In this document: piece by piece, positions 12,669 to 24,267 of the stretch | Layout of the letters: every line of letters begins with the position of its first letter | Numbering within the stretch: the first letter of the stretch is position 1 | Assembly (NCBI GenBank): GCA_021432635.1 | Contig: MU270051.1 | Span: 62,001-126,000, forward strand | Direction: 5' to 3' | Length of the DNA: 64,000 nucleotides | Source of the DNA: Thozetella sp. PMI_491 | Lineage: Eukaryota; Ascomycota; Sordariomycetes; Chaetosphaeriales; Chaetosphaeriaceae | The notes under the pieces: model-generated | What the model was told of the DNA's origin: nothing | Databases searched by the model: none | Seen by the model: only the letters and a program-made list of their open reading frames with translations | Position numbers and translations under genes: made by a program

Positions 12669-15600
12669 GAACAAGGTATCGTTTATCGGCCTCTTGGCCG
12701 ATAGATAGGCACGTGGTAGTGGATATTCGCAGACAGAAGGCTGCCCCTTCTCGCGTTTAGGCTGGTGTAGACGAATCCGAGCAGCGAAGCTTCAGCGTTC
12801 GTTGTTGGTTGGCAGTTGACGCGCTGGACACGGGGTGGGGGAGACTAGGAAAAGAATAAGTGGGTCTTATCGATAAAGCAGCACACCCTTGACTGTAGAT
12901 GTTGGCCATGTAGTGAAGGCAGAGAGAGAGAGACAGGGTCTGAATGCGGCGAGGTGCCTTGAGCTGTGAGAAATAATACGTTACTCGAATAGACGCTATC
13001 GCTCGAGGTCGAGCTGCTCGGCTGCTTTGTGATACTCGTTACCCGCTGTTGTCTTTCCAGTCCTGCGCTTCAAAGCCGCCTGCGCCTCAAAGCCCATGAG
13101 AAAGAAGTACGTATGAATGCCCTCGCAGAAGATGTAGATATCTCTAGGATATTAGTTTGTCCTTTGGATTGCTCTTCAAGCTACTGCTTCGCAACGCTTC
13201 AACCACGGGAGTTCCAAGACTCCCATCTCCACACTAGAGCTTGCGCAACATTCAAGCCCAGACCAACTAGGTGCTCTATTGGCATACAGAAAGCACGGAG
13301 ATTCTGGGTCTTGCTGCTTCATTCTACGGGGCCTCCTCTCCTCGCTAGCAGAGAAAGGCGTGAATGACTGGTACCCAAGGTGCCGACCGCATCGCACTAG
13401 GCAAGACCAACTGCATTCGTTCTCTGTAGCTGCTATATCGGGTGGGGCAGCACCAGCTGCTCCCTCTGGGAGCCTAGCTTGCCTAGCTCTCGTACAGTAG
13501 CACTGAGCGGATACAATCAATCGACTCCCTAAGGAAGGTAGGTACATAGTTGGGGTACTAAGGGCATGTAACATTTACAATATTTCTGTTTAGCGCAGGA
13601 GCTACTCGGCAAGCTCGCGGACCAGGTCCTCGCAATGCCGCTTCGGCACACGAGGGATGTCGCCCTGTATGCATTCAAGGAAGGCAGGTAGGTGAACAAG
13701 GCAAACTAAGGTACCAGGTAAGCGTCCAGCAAAGGCAGGCAAGAGAGTTGGTTGGGCACTATTTAGTGGCGTTGGCCAGGACGTAAGATGGGTAAGGTAC
13801 CTCAGGTAGGTACAGTACCTACCTTGCTTTAATCTTTGAGGTAGTCCTAGCGCGTGCTGTGCTTTTGTGCTGCGTTTCTGTGTGCGTGGTGAAAGTATCC
13901 TTCCCCACTCCGCCTCCCCCAAAAAAGCTCCAGCCCGAAGCGGATGGATGACGCTGCGTCCCCAGGACGAGGAGAGCTTTGGTTTGGCTGTTTGGCCCGG
14001 GGAGAAACAAGAGACAGCCAGCTGGGCCGTTCATGCCCGAGATGGTCCAGGATTCGCTGCCGTCCCTCCTCTTTGCAACAATCCCGAGTCCCGAGTCCCA
14101 CCTGGCCGGGAGGGTCCCGACGTGTCTGATGTGGTGTTTCCTGATGCTCAAACTCGCATGATGCCCGGATTCGCAAACTGCATCCCGTTCATGGCCAAGC
14201 ATCGACAGGGGAGGCAGGGCCGGGTCCTACCCCTCCCCCCACCAACTGCAGCTGCGACGTCGTCTTCCAACCGCCTGGACCTTGCAAGGCGGCCTTCGCA
14301 AGGCTGCCGATTCTCTGGGACCAGACTAAAGCACAGCACCCCCCCCCCCCCCCCCCCCAGCCGAGGCGCCCGCGCGCTGCCTAACATGTATTCCGTAATC
14401 CTCCTGGGTGTGTCTGAGACATTGAGCTATCGCACAAGGCCCCACCTATATCGGAAGCCACGATACTCGATAAGCCCGGGGCTACCTTGGTGGTCGAAGT
14501 CTAACTACCTTTATGCGGAGGCGCGCAGCTAGCTATCTAGGTGCTAGGTAGCTGCCCCTAGGACTCGGCCTGCTTTCCAAATTCTAAGTGCACAGAGTAG
14601 TGGGACCAGCGCCACTAGGCTGCCCGCTCGGCTAGCAACAGGGTGAGGAAGGCGGGCTCGGCATCGTCTCCAAAGCCTGCAGAAGAGACTCGAGGCTAAG
14701 GATGACCGAGGCAGAAAAGGCCCCAACCTTGGATATAGGGAGCATGCTGCATGAAAGAACGCGGGAAGAGCGAGAAGTGGGCAGGGGAGGGTGGGTGCAG
14801 ACAGACAGGATACGTCCAATGTGTGCATGTGTGTCTTGGCGAGCGACTAAGAAAAGAAAGTCCTCTGACGCCGGGCGACTGACAGAGCTGTACTCAGTAA
14901 TATCAGGCGTCGCACATTGCCCAGCACTACTATTCTTAGGCCCACTCCCGCGCAGTCGCCTTTTTTCTGATGCGGCGCACTTTGGACCACCTTTGGACGG
15001 GGAACAACCTGGCCTGCATGCAGGCTCCATTCTAGATCCTAGCTGACTTGTCGTGCGCTGCCCCTTTGGGCTGCAGGACGGTAGTGTGTGCCCGGGGTAA
15101 CTAGTCCTAATTACTACTTTGTCGACAAAGTACAGCAGGTTTTTGCTGTGCAGCAATTGCAGCAATTCACTGGCATCGATTTTGTCATTTCCGGAAGTTG
15201 GAATAGCATCTTTGGGTTTGGCCAGTAGACTCCTCTTGCTCCTGGTGTTCTCCTGCGTCTCGAGGGCCAAGCCAACGAGAGGGGCTAACGTTGTGTGCCC
15301 AGCCCTCTAGAGCTCCCTCCTTCTCCATCTCTGGGCGCGCATGCGCGTGTCTGCCTTCTTCCAGCTCCCAGCTCCTACTCACTCCCATCTCACCTCCACC
15401 TCCCCACTCCACTGGGCACGGTCCAAATCTGGAATCTGTGCATTCTTTCTCTTGCATTGCATTCCCATTCTCCTCACCTTCCGAGAGATACGACAAGGAA
15501 GGTAATTAGAAGACCAAAAAAAGGAAGGGATTTTTTTTCAGGCCTGCGTTGACTGTCCACCTGGACCAAGAAAAACATCTTTCTCACTTTCGCTACGAAT

Positions 15601-16924
15601 CCTTCTCAATCTCCCCTAGCTAGACCTATCGACCACGTCTCTTATCCGCGTTGATCGGATTTACTTTGTCTCTCCTTCCTCCAGCACGCCACGAAGACTT
15701 TGCTTGGATTGCAACAAGGGACCCCACGCGCTGCCTCCTAGGAATAGTTGGGTGAGTAATTTTTTTTTTCTTTCTTCCTTCTATCGGACCTGGCTCTGTA
15801 CGCAGCCGCGATCCCCCCTACAATCCTTCGGTGCTGTGACTCTGGGAACTGCGCGCTGGGATACGCAAGCCCCCCACCCCCCTCATTTGGCTGCTCTGCT
15901 GGGGCTGTCGCTTACTCCATACAGGCCCCATCCCCCATTGCCCAGCACCAGTTATCCGTAAGACTCGCCCCTCTCTCCCTTCCCTGGCACAGCCCAATCA
16001 CAGGCCGCCTTTCATCTCGTTGCGGCCGTCGCTGCTGCGCCATCACGGAGACACGGACAGGCCCACCCACCCATCATCAATCAGAGAGCGACAGAGCCAT
16101 CACATTTCACGAGCGTGACGGGCTCGCTCCCCCCCTTGCATTTGCCTCCCAACGCACCCAATTTCCCGCTCGGCCTGCGCGCCCGCCCCCTTCCAACCCA
16201 CACCCATCTTCCCGCCTGAGGGCCCATCCACCCCCCGAACAATCTCACTCGAACTTACCACCAACAACAACAGAACAGGAGCAAAACCGCGCAAACAGAG
16301 CCGGCGACGTCGTCCTCCCCTTTGGCGACTGCTCTTTGCAACCCCCCTTTCCTTCGTGCGCTCCTTTGCTCCCCCCCGAGAATTCTCGTTTCTCTGTCGC
16401 CGAGGCTTTAACTAGCTCTCGCGCATACTTTATTTCGCCCTGAAGTCAACTTGCGCTCGTCGCCATCGTCTTGTTGTCGCGCGACGCCATTGCGATCGCT
16501 GATTTTCTGGCCTGCGCTCGCCCTGCAACCGGCGTCGTGTCCCCTCGACCTGCGATTCGTTTCCGTTGCCTGTTGGGCCGGCCACATCAGCCAACTCCAG
16601 CCACTCCACCAGATTCCAACGCTAACCCGATTGGGTTTGCTGGTCCCACCCCCCTTGCAAGGAGGCATCCAGTTACGTCAGCCTTGGCGAAACCACGACA
16701 CTGGCTTTCCGGAAGCCACCCTAGCCTTCCAGACAGCAGCGCGCCGGCTGCTGCCTTGTGAGCCGACGACGCTCGACTCGACTCGCTCGATAAAAGGGGC
16801 CAACCTCGTCGCCTCCCTCTCACCCTTCTCCCCTCCCCCCGCTCCCCACCTCGGTGCCCAGTGACCGTCGTCACTGTGTTCTCGCCCGTTTGTCCCGCTG
16901 CCGAGTTGCACAGCAAGCGCTACC
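12669..16924. other. long spacer and AHC1-like gene leader
   Basis: 4.3 kb without an acceptable gene. 12669-13600 includes the Alba-gene promoter. 13690-13830 is dense in AGGTA/TACCT words and contains a perfect palindrome (13804-13824). A poly-C tract lies near 14340. From about 15300 to 16924 the plus strand is strikingly pyrimidine-rich (CTCC, TTCC, CCCC), typical of a long transcribed leader before the gene starting at 16925. A possible leader-intron donor (GTGAGTAATT) is at about 15751. Confidence 0.45.
13804..13824. repeat. perfect palindrome, 10-bp arms
   Basis: AGGTAGGTAC, one base, then GTACCTACCT. It sits among scattered AGGTA/TACCT words in a gene-free region. Confidence 0.8.
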
Positions 16925-18856
16925 ATGTTTCCCTTCTGGAGCCAAGACTCAAAGGGAGGCAAGATGGTTACCGGTGAGACATTCGCCATATCACCACAGC
17001 CGGTCGACGCGGCGGTGAGCGAGATGCTGCCAGGCCCCCTCGCTCCGGCGTGCTGCCCGGCCAAGAGGAAGCGACTGGCCGCAGTCGACACCGCCGCCCA
17101 CCTCACTCCGGCTGCCAAGCGCTCCAGAGCCGAAGGGAATGACCAGCTACCTTCCCCAACATCTGCCTCGGTGGACCACTCGGCCGACGAGTCTGAGGGC
17201 CCAGACGTCTCGTGTTCTCACGACTTGGACGAGCCGACGGGCCGATCCGATCTGGACCGGGCGAAGGAGGTGATCGAGCACCAGTTTGGGCTCGAGATAT
17301 TGCTGAAGCATGATGAGCTGCGCCTCATCAACCAAGAACTGGCCAAATGCCAGGTTGCGCTCGAACAGCTCCGTCGTTGTCATCTTATTCCCTACCCCGT
17401 GACCTGTCCGACCCCAGAGCAGATGCTGGACATCAGCAACGGCGCGGGGCCTGCTTTGCAGTCCCGCGCGGGCCACCCAGTGCCGCCGTGGGCCGCTCCC
17501 TTTGGCGTGGTCGAGGGACCTTACGCTCGGCACTATGCTAAGTGGCTGATCCCTGATCCTAAATTTGATGGCATGGTGCCGCCGGCTCATGCCTTCAACG
17601 CGCGGCACCTCAAGAATGCCGCCGCAGAGGGCAGGACCACCAGGAACAGCAGCGACCTGGGAACAGGAAAGCGTCCGGTTCGTGGGTTGGCAGGGCAGAA
17701 GCTGCAGGCGCTATCCAGTGGATACCCGCAGCCCAAGGACAAGCAGAGCCCTTGCATCCTCAAGAGGTCCGATGGCCAGACTGTCAAGCTTATTTGCATC
17801 GATTGCCACAGGTGGGATTTCTCAAGCACGCAGGGCTTCATCAACCACTGCCGCATAGCACACCGCAGAGATTTCAAGAGCCACGAGGAAGCCGCGGTGC
17901 ACTGCGGCCATCCTATCGACGTGGATGATGCTGGCAGTATTGTGGGCGATGACCAACCCCCCCCCGCTGCTACTGGTGTTACTGGTGTTGCTGCTGCTTC
18001 CCCTACGTCAGGCCTGGTGCATCCGCTGGCCCGTCGCGAGCCGCTCACCGAGCAGCAGGCCTACTCTGCCCTGCAATCCCGCATCAGCGAATCGCTCGCA
18101 ATGTATAAGGCTGGCCGTCATCCTAATGTGAACTCAATCCCTGCTGCTAAGTTGCCGTCATCGTACACGACCTTTTCGGGCTCCTCGGAGGCGCCGCACC
18201 TCTCGAGCTGGCTACAGAAGCGGAACTTCAGGGGCAACCTTGGCAAGCACGTTCGCGACGCGAAGACTAGGCTGGACGAGGACGACGAGCTTCTGACACC
18301 TGACGAGGACGGGGAGGATAGCGACTCCGTCAGCACATCGCTGTCGCAGAACATGGCGTCGGGCGTGGCTAGGATCCCCGTCGTATCCAGTGTTCCAGTG
18401 CACGCTGTCAAATCATCGCCTTCTGAGCCCTCGGTGCGTGCCTCGGTAAAGAGCCGTGCGCTACCACCACAATTCGCCTTCGCCAACATCCCCGGGCTTG
18501 GCTCGTCGGTGTCTGACCGGGAAGAGGTGGAAGCGCCCATGTATGACGACATGGAGATCGATCTCAGCCCCAACACTGTCGCGAGCAACAATGCGCCATC
18601 CCTCGTTAGTGACGACGGAGAGTACGACGACTCGGATGATGGCTCCTCCTCAGAGACAAGTGAGAGCATGGACGTGGAACCTGAGTCCGACGTGGCTGAA
18701 ATCAACATCGACGAGGACGAGATGGCCCCGGCCGCACTCCGTCGCCGCGCCTCGACCTCGGTTCAGCTAAAGAAGGCCGAAAGCAAACACGTCACATTCG
18801 TCACGCCTCACGTGCCAAGCAACCCCAAAGCCCGCAGAAAGCAGCAGAAGGTCTAG
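16925..18856 (+). CDS. AHC1: AHC1-like C2H2 zinc-finger protein
   Basis: A single-exon 643-aa protein. It resembles fungal AHC1-type proteins, structural subunits of the ADA histone acetyltransferase complex that carries Gcn5. The N-terminus has basic nuclear-signal clusters (AKRKR near 46-50, AAKRSR near 63-68). A conserved helical segment at about 112-165 (DRAKEVIEHQFGLEILLKHD, then RLINQELAKCQ) is followed by GPYARHYAKWLIPDPKFDG near 198-216. A single Cys2-His2 finger lies at about 290-328 (LICIDCHRWDFSSTQGFINH, then CRIAH). The C-terminal half is acidic and Ser-rich, ending in a basic tail. No introns are needed in the coding frame. The assignment rests on the helix-plus-finger layout; a generic zinc-finger regulator is the alternative. 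Confidence 0.72.
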   Translation: MFPFWSQDSKGGKMVTGETFAISPQPVDAAVSEMLPGPLAPACCPAKRKRLAAVDTAAHLTPAAKRSRAEGNDQLPSPTSASVDHSADESEGPDVSCSHDLDEPTGRSDLDRAKEVIEHQFGLEILLKHDELRLINQELAKCQVALEQLRRCHLIPYPVTCPTPEQMLDISNGAGPALQSRAGHPVPPWAAPFGVVEGPYARHYAKWLIPDPKFDGMVPPAHAFNARHLKNAAAEGRTTRNSSDLGTGKRPVRGLAGQKLQALSSGYPQPKDKQSPCILKRSDGQTVKLICIDCHRWDFSSTQGFINHCRIAHRRDFKSHEEAAVHCGHPIDVDDAGSIVGDDQPPPAATGVTGVAAASPTSGLVHPLARREPLTEQQAYSALQSRISESLAMYKAGRHPNVNSIPAAKLPSSYTTFSGSSEAPHLSSWLQKRNFRGNLGKHVRDAKTRLDEDDELLTPDEDGEDSDSVSTSLSQNMASGVARIPVVSSVPVHAVKSSPSEPSVRASVKSRALPPQFAFANIPGLGSSVSDREEVEAPMYDDMEIDLSPNTVASNNAPSLVSDDGEYDDSDDGSSSETSESMDVEPESDVAEINIDEDEMAPAALRRRASTSVQLKKAESKHVTFVTPHVPSNPKARRKQQKV

Positions 18857-19791
18857 CCTGACACCATCTGTTGTGCCGCCAACCGCCGCCCACGATTGCA
18901 TTTCCTCTTCTCCGGCCCCTTCTACGGCATGCTTAGACTGTATTGATTTAATTCTCGCTCCATCTGTACCGTCGCATCACGAGGGAGCCAGCACCGACTG
19001 CCCATCGAAGCATGCGACCTGGGCTTCGCTGCCCTCTAACTTTCTCTCACGTCGCCCGTTGCACAGGCACCCTTGAAACCGTATATCTTTTTTTATTACC
19101 GACTCAATCCATGTACCATCTACCAACTGCCGCGGCCGGGCATGTGTTCGGGGTTTGAGCGGGACCATAACCATGCCCAACACACCAGCGGAGCAGGGCC
19201 TAGCTTGACATCCCTCCGGAAGAAAGGAAGGAGGAAAATATGGGCCCGAAGGGATTCTGTTCACTTGAGGGGGAAAAACAATAGAGCTGTTTGTACATCA
19301 TACCCCGAGATTCCTCAAACCTCTGTACTTAGCTAGACATGACGAATGACGAGGCACCCACATGTTGCCAGTATTTTTGCTTCCCCTTGTCGTCTATGTG
19401 TTCCGCATGTTCACTGCACTACCATCTGGAACCTCCTGAACCCGTTGGGGAAAGGCTCATGCCATCACAAGCATAAAAAGGCTGGAACGGGTGAGGGATG
19501 CTCTATCATTACCATGAGATTCATTTCCATACTGCTAGTGGCTTCTGCTAGGACAAAGGGCCACCAGGCCACGTGGATAGGGAAGCTCTTCCGGTCCTTC
19601 ATCGACTACTTCCTGCAGTGGTATTATTGCATGCAACATTCTGCTGCAAATGTCGCGCAGGCTCCTTCACGCTCAGTCATTGAAAGCCCTCTTCCCCGAC
19701 TTCCCACTTCCCACCTTACTAATGTACACGTGCAATGCCGCGGCGGGCGATTGATGGCCGCAAGCCCTCACTGCAAGCACACGCTTGCTGC
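18857..19791. other. convergent 3' spacer, AHC1-like / RTF1
   Basis: 935 bp between two convergent stop codons (18856 and 19792). No gene is seen; probably the 3' UTRs of both neighbours. Confidence 0.5.
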
Positions 19792-22188
19792 TTAATCGAT
19801 CTCGATGTCGATATCGAGATCCAAAGCGCCAATGATATCGTCGTCCATAAGGGGCTTGTGAATGGTCGGAATGCCGCTCTTGGTCGTGCTCCGTTGGGCC
19901 TGAAGCTTTGCAATGTGAGGCAGGGCAGGTTTCTGCTGTGGCGTGCCATTCGCAGGCGTGTTGGTGCCGCTGCCGTTGGAGGTCTGGGTAGAGGTCGCCA
20001 AACCATTTCCTGACGCCGTCTCGCGGCTGCCTCTGGTTTCTGCCTCGCGTGTCCTCCTCATCTCGAGCAGCTGCGCCTTGCGCACGTTCTCATTATTACG
20101 GCGCCGGTTCACGGCGTTGATAACTGCTAGGCGCTCCTGCTGGCTAGGCCCGGCGTTATCGGCTTTCTTCTTAGACGGGTTAAGTGAGGTTGAGAAGGCG
20201 AGGCGGGGAACCGGGATGCGATCGAGCTCTTCTTGAAGCTTGGTCACGCGTGCCTCGTCGCCGATCTGGCGCGCCTCTTCGATCTGCTTGACGAGGCGAT
20301 CCCGCGCTGTGCTACTGAATTGCTGGCGCAGGGCGTTCTGGCGGTTGAGTTTTTCGGCCAGCTCGACCTCAGTCCACAAATGGTTGACCAACTTGTTGAT
20401 GTCGTCAATCTTGTTGACCAAGGCGGGTTGCTTGGGAATGTTGATGCCATCTGTCTTGCAGATGATCTTATACCGGTTCCATTCCGCCTAAGGCGCCACG
20501 TCAGTATCCCTGACGCTCGACTGCGCTGCTTGAAGGAAGGGTATAGGGACGGGTAGGCTGAATCACTCACCTCAGTGAAAGCCCTGTCGGAGCAACCGAT
20601 GAAGGGCCACTCGCGCTGAGACTTGCCCAACGCGACTCGGACATAGCTGTCTACTACCATCTGGTGTCCACGCTGGTCTGGCATCGCATACGGTCTGCCT
20701 GTCTTGAAACCTAGAGGGCAGCGCGTTAGCATGAACTGCGCAGAGAGAGAAATCCAGGAGAGGCCGTGGCAGCCCACCGTACGTACCCTTGATCACAGCC
20801 ATACGGTAGACGTCTCGCGAGCTGTCGTCGGGATCAGGCCCAATGTTGACTCGCACGAAGCAGCCGGTCAGAGCATCTTCAAAACCTGGGTAAAAGCACA
20901 CCTCGGCAAAGCGACTTCGACCGACGCGGACCCGTTCAATATCCCGGAGCTCAGCAGGTGGGATCTCCCGCACCTCCGGAGACCGTGACTTGCCTTTGGC
21001 CCACTCCACATCGCTGTCGCCATCGCCGTCGCGGTCGGCACGGTATGAAGGAGAGCGCTGCCTACGGCGGTCGTTCTCTCGCTCGCGCTGCTGCATGCGG
21101 CTGTTGCGCTCTTCCCGGGCCCGGCGGAGCGTGTCAATGGCCGAGCTCGTCTCTCCGACCTTGGTCCCACCAACCTTTGTGCGGACGCGCGAGGTCTTAC
21201 GCTGACCATCCTCTAGCTCGGCCGCACTTGCCTTACGCTTTTTATCCTTGTCCTGGTTCATAGCCAGCTGTCGGAGCATGCGATTCTGGCGAATGAGCTC
21301 GCTCTCCTCGCGTCGTTCAGCCAGGATCTGCTCGCGCTCAATCTCGCGCATGGCCATAATCTCTTCCTTCTCCGCATGGCTGATGAAGAGGCCCTCGACC
21401 GGATACTTGTTTGCGTCGCCATCGCCGCGGCCTCTAGGTGAGCCGGAGTCAGAATCCGAGTCGGATTCGTCCATCGGCGCAGATTGCTGGGAGCTTGGAG
21501 AAGCCGGGGGGGAAGACCTGAGCCGAGTTGTGTCAGCCATACTGTGCCGCGAAGAGGTTTACACAACGATGTGTAGGATGAGGTGGCTCTTGGAAGGTGT
21601 GCCGAGGCTGAGGAGGTGGTGGCTTTAGAAGGCAGGGCCGGGACGAGAGGGAGAGCTAGAGCAATGTAGAAGGAGGCAGAATAATGAATGAAAGAAATGT
21701 GTAGGCTCGAGTTGGCACCCCAGCGCGAAAGGACTTGAGCAAATAGGTGGAGGTTGAAGGTCTGCTCTGAGTAGCTAGTGAATACTCTTGGGCCAAAAAA
21801 GTTGACCGGACAAGTTCACTTTCACACTGCCCCCCATCCAACAATCGCTTTGGAAGAGCGAGGACAATGTAGGCCCATTGAGGACTTGGTAATCGCAGCG
21901 AGGAGAGAGGCGCAAGGCACCAGAAGGGGGCGAAGAGCAAAAAGACGAGTAGGAGCAGCCAGCTACTCACGCTTCTCCTTCTTCCTCCGAATCATCGTCG
22001 CGCGTGCGCTTCTTCGCCTTCTTAGCTGGCGGCTTCCTCTGCGCAGTCCCTTTGGACGCAGCCTGCTTCTTGGAGGGGGCCGGCAAAGGCGATCGCGATC
22101 CTTCTCTGCTTACGTCTCCAGCCTCCTCCCCGTCCGACGACACGTCGCCGCCGGCGAGAGCGAGCAGCTCATCGTCGATGTCGGACAT
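19792..22188 (-). CDS. RTF1: Paf1-complex subunit Rtf1
   Basis: Part of the Paf1 complex on elongating RNA polymerase II. It promotes H2B ubiquitination and recruits Chd1. Exons 21971-22188, 20787-21541, 20571-20710 and 19792-20487 give 602 aa; introns are 429, 76 and 83 bp. Exon 1 begins MSDIDDELLALAGGD, close to the start of yeast Rtf1, which supports placing the start 650 bp before the next ATG. A Ser/Glu-rich region and a helical EKEEIMAMREIEREQI segment precede the Plus3 domain, which spans exons 2-4 (RVRVGRSRFAEVCFYPGFED, GRPYAMPDQRG, ...). The C-terminus is helical, then low-complexity, ending in an Asp/Ile-rich tail. It diverges from COQ7 across a 685-bp spacer. Confidence 0.93.
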
Positions 22189-22873
22189 GCTCGCTGGTCC
22201 CTGGCGTTCGGGGTTTTGGCTTGTAGAGTACAGCTCGAGTGCTCCAACGCGATGGAATTCGGTGATGAGCAGCGGCTTGGGTCCGCTAACGCGTCTGCCG
22301 TCGTTCGATGCTCGAAGGGTCCAAGCCAGGTGCGTTTTCAGATGTCCTAGGATGCAGACGGAGCAAACCAGGCGGCGATGGGCCAACCCACTAAGAAATC
22401 CAAGATAAACAGGGAATTTGGGCCAGGGGGTAAGGCTAAGTCGTGTACAGGATTGGCGCCGAAGGCGAGCGACGATAGAGCGAGATGGGTGAGGTCAGAG
22501 TGACAAAAGCTTAGCGACAGCCTCGAAGTCACGGTTCACGCTCTGGTCTCCCCCCACTCCCCCCTGTCAGACCAGAGCGGTTCGTGGCTGCGTCCCAATT
22601 TTTTTGGGTCGATGTTGCCGGCCCGGCAGCCATGTCTTGCCATCTGTTAACGTCCCTGGCCTTTTTTGAAATGGTTGGCTTCACAGCGCGGCCCCACTAA
22701 CATGTGAGGTCTCCGGCGACGGCTCATCTATCGTATGAGCTACGCTACCTCTCCCCCAAAGCCTCCGGAAGACGAAACCCCCCCCCCCTTTCCCCCAAAA
22801 GAGGTTCAGTCTCGGGGCCGTTTATACCGGGCTACCTGAAAACAATCCGCCCAAGTCGACAAGCCCCGATACC
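22189..22873. promoter_or_regulatory. divergent promoter, RTF1 / COQ7
   Basis: A 685-bp region between divergent ATGs. It contains a C-rich tract before COQ7 (about 22778-22795) and an 11-bp inverted repeat with a C-rich loop at 22539-22579. No separate gene is supported. Confidence 0.45.
22539..22579. repeat. 11-bp inverted repeat, 19-nt C-rich loop
   Basis: CGCTCTGGTCT at 22539-22549 and its exact reverse complement AGACCAGAGCG at 22569-22579, separated by a loop made mostly of C. It lies in the RTF1/COQ7 divergent promoter and could form a hairpin or be a paired binding site. Confidence 0.8.
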
Positions 22874-23653
22874 ATGGCACCCTCCAGGACCCTCGCCAGG
22901 AGCGCGCGGGTTATCTGTGCAAGACAATCTAACCTCTCCGACTTGCGCGCCCCTACCGTCTCCAGCCGAACACCGCTCCGAGAGTGCCAGCACCGATGCC
23001 TTTCTAGCTCCCCTAGTGCGGCGGCCACGCCTGTAGACGTCCGGAGCGCCCCCATGCCTTCGGCCCCTGGCCGGCGGAAGCCGCTCACTCAGGAGCAGCG
23101 CGACTTTCTCTCGTCCGCCCTCCGCGTCAACCAGGCCGGCGAGCTCGCCGCGACCCTCATCTACACGGCCCAAACACCACCCGTTGTCGCTCGCGACCCG
23201 CACTTGCGCCCCCTCATGCGCCACATGTATGACCAGGAAGTGGGCCACCTTAACACCTTCAACACTCTGATCGCTCGGCACCGCGTGCGGCCGACCGCCC
23301 TCTACCCGCTGTGGAGCGTCCTCGCGACCGGGCTGGGCTGGAGCACCGCCGTGATGGGGAGGGCTGCTGCCATGGCTTGCACGGAAGCAGTCGAGACCGA
23401 GATCGGGGATCACTACAATGGTCAGATTCGACGACTGCTGGAGATGGTATCGGAGTGGGAGGCCGAGGGGTATGAGGTGGGAGAAGAGTTCAGGACACTG
23501 ATCGACACGCTCCGGCGCATTCGAGACGAAGAGCTCGAGCACCTGGACCACGCCGTTGAAAACGACGCCAAGAAAGCCGAGCCGCATTGGCTGCTGACGG
23601 GCTTCATCAGGGCAGGTTGCCGGGGCGCCATCTGGGTGAGCGAGAAGGTTTAG
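22874..23653 (+). CDS. COQ7: 5-demethoxyubiquinone hydroxylase, mitochondrial
   Basis: Di-iron hydroxylase of the penultimate step of ubiquinone synthesis, on the matrix side of the inner membrane. A single-exon 259-aa protein; ATG 22874 (ACCATGG). The first ~55 residues are Arg/Ser/Ala-rich without acidic clusters, as in a mitochondrial presequence. The iron ligands of the family are all present: Glu90 in RVNQAGE, Glu122 and His125 in QEVGH, Glu171/174 in EAVETEIGDHY, and Glu220 with His223 in EELEH. It ends soon after the last helix, at the usual length. No broken residue was seen. Confidence 0.95.
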   Translation: MAPSRTLARSARVICARQSNLSDLRAPTVSSRTPLRECQHRCLSSSPSAAATPVDVRSAPMPSAPGRRKPLTQEQRDFLSSALRVNQAGELAATLIYTAQTPPVVARDPHLRPLMRHMYDQEVGHLNTFNTLIARHRVRPTALYPLWSVLATGLGWSTAVMGRAAAMACTEAVETEIGDHYNGQIRRLLEMVSEWEAEGYEVGEEFRTLIDTLRRIRDEELEHLDHAVENDAKKAEPHWLLTGFIRAGCRGAIWVSEKV

Positions 23654-24267
23654 CGTTTCTCCGGGCACCCGGAAATACCGGTCTGAGAGGAGCGATTTCG
23701 CCGGTCTAGAGACCAGGAGAAACCGTGCCAGAACCTCGCCGTCGTGCATGGATGCAACGGCGCTGCTCCGAGCTGGAAAAAGGGGTGTAAATGGCTTGTA
23801 TTATATATGTGTAACTGTAATGTACCTCTCCAACTCAAGATAGGCTAGGAGAGTGCTCCCCAAAAGGTGGACCGGATAAGGCCCACGGATAGACGTTTCG
23901 CTATGCTGAAGAGGTGGTGCGACATGCCAGGAGGGGGTAACAAGGAAGAGCACCGCCGAAATGCTGGGCCGGAAAACATGCCTAGTACTCCTCATGTAAC
24001 TCCGTGAGCAAATGCTTTAATGCAAACACGTCAACGCCATGAAGAATGCCTCTATAAGAGACCGTCACCGGCTCTAGCTCGCCACTACTTCCTCTAAAGG
24101 TGTCCATTCCTGTCTTTCATGCGTTGCCTAAGCGCCCTTCACTAGACCCCGTTAGGTTCAAGGCCGATAAATTGCCTAGTTACTGCAGTAAAACGTTAGC
24201 TTGTCTCTTGAACGAGGACAAACTTCGCCCCCACGCGCTTGCTGCTCTGTAGACGCGATTTGACTTA
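23654..24267. other. convergent 3' spacer, COQ7 / PLD1
   Basis: 614 bp between convergent stop codons, more AT-rich than the flanking coding regions. No gene is seen. Confidence 0.5.

Noticed and set aside
13867-14532. 221-codon plus-strand open frame crossing a poly-C tract
   Set aside because: It runs through a homopolymer coded as polyproline and has no recognisable domain; probably chance.
14632-15270. 212-codon minus-strand open frame
   Set aside because: Low-complexity, Ser/Pro-rich translation with no motif, overlapped by other frames in GC-rich spacer. No promoter or homologous feel.
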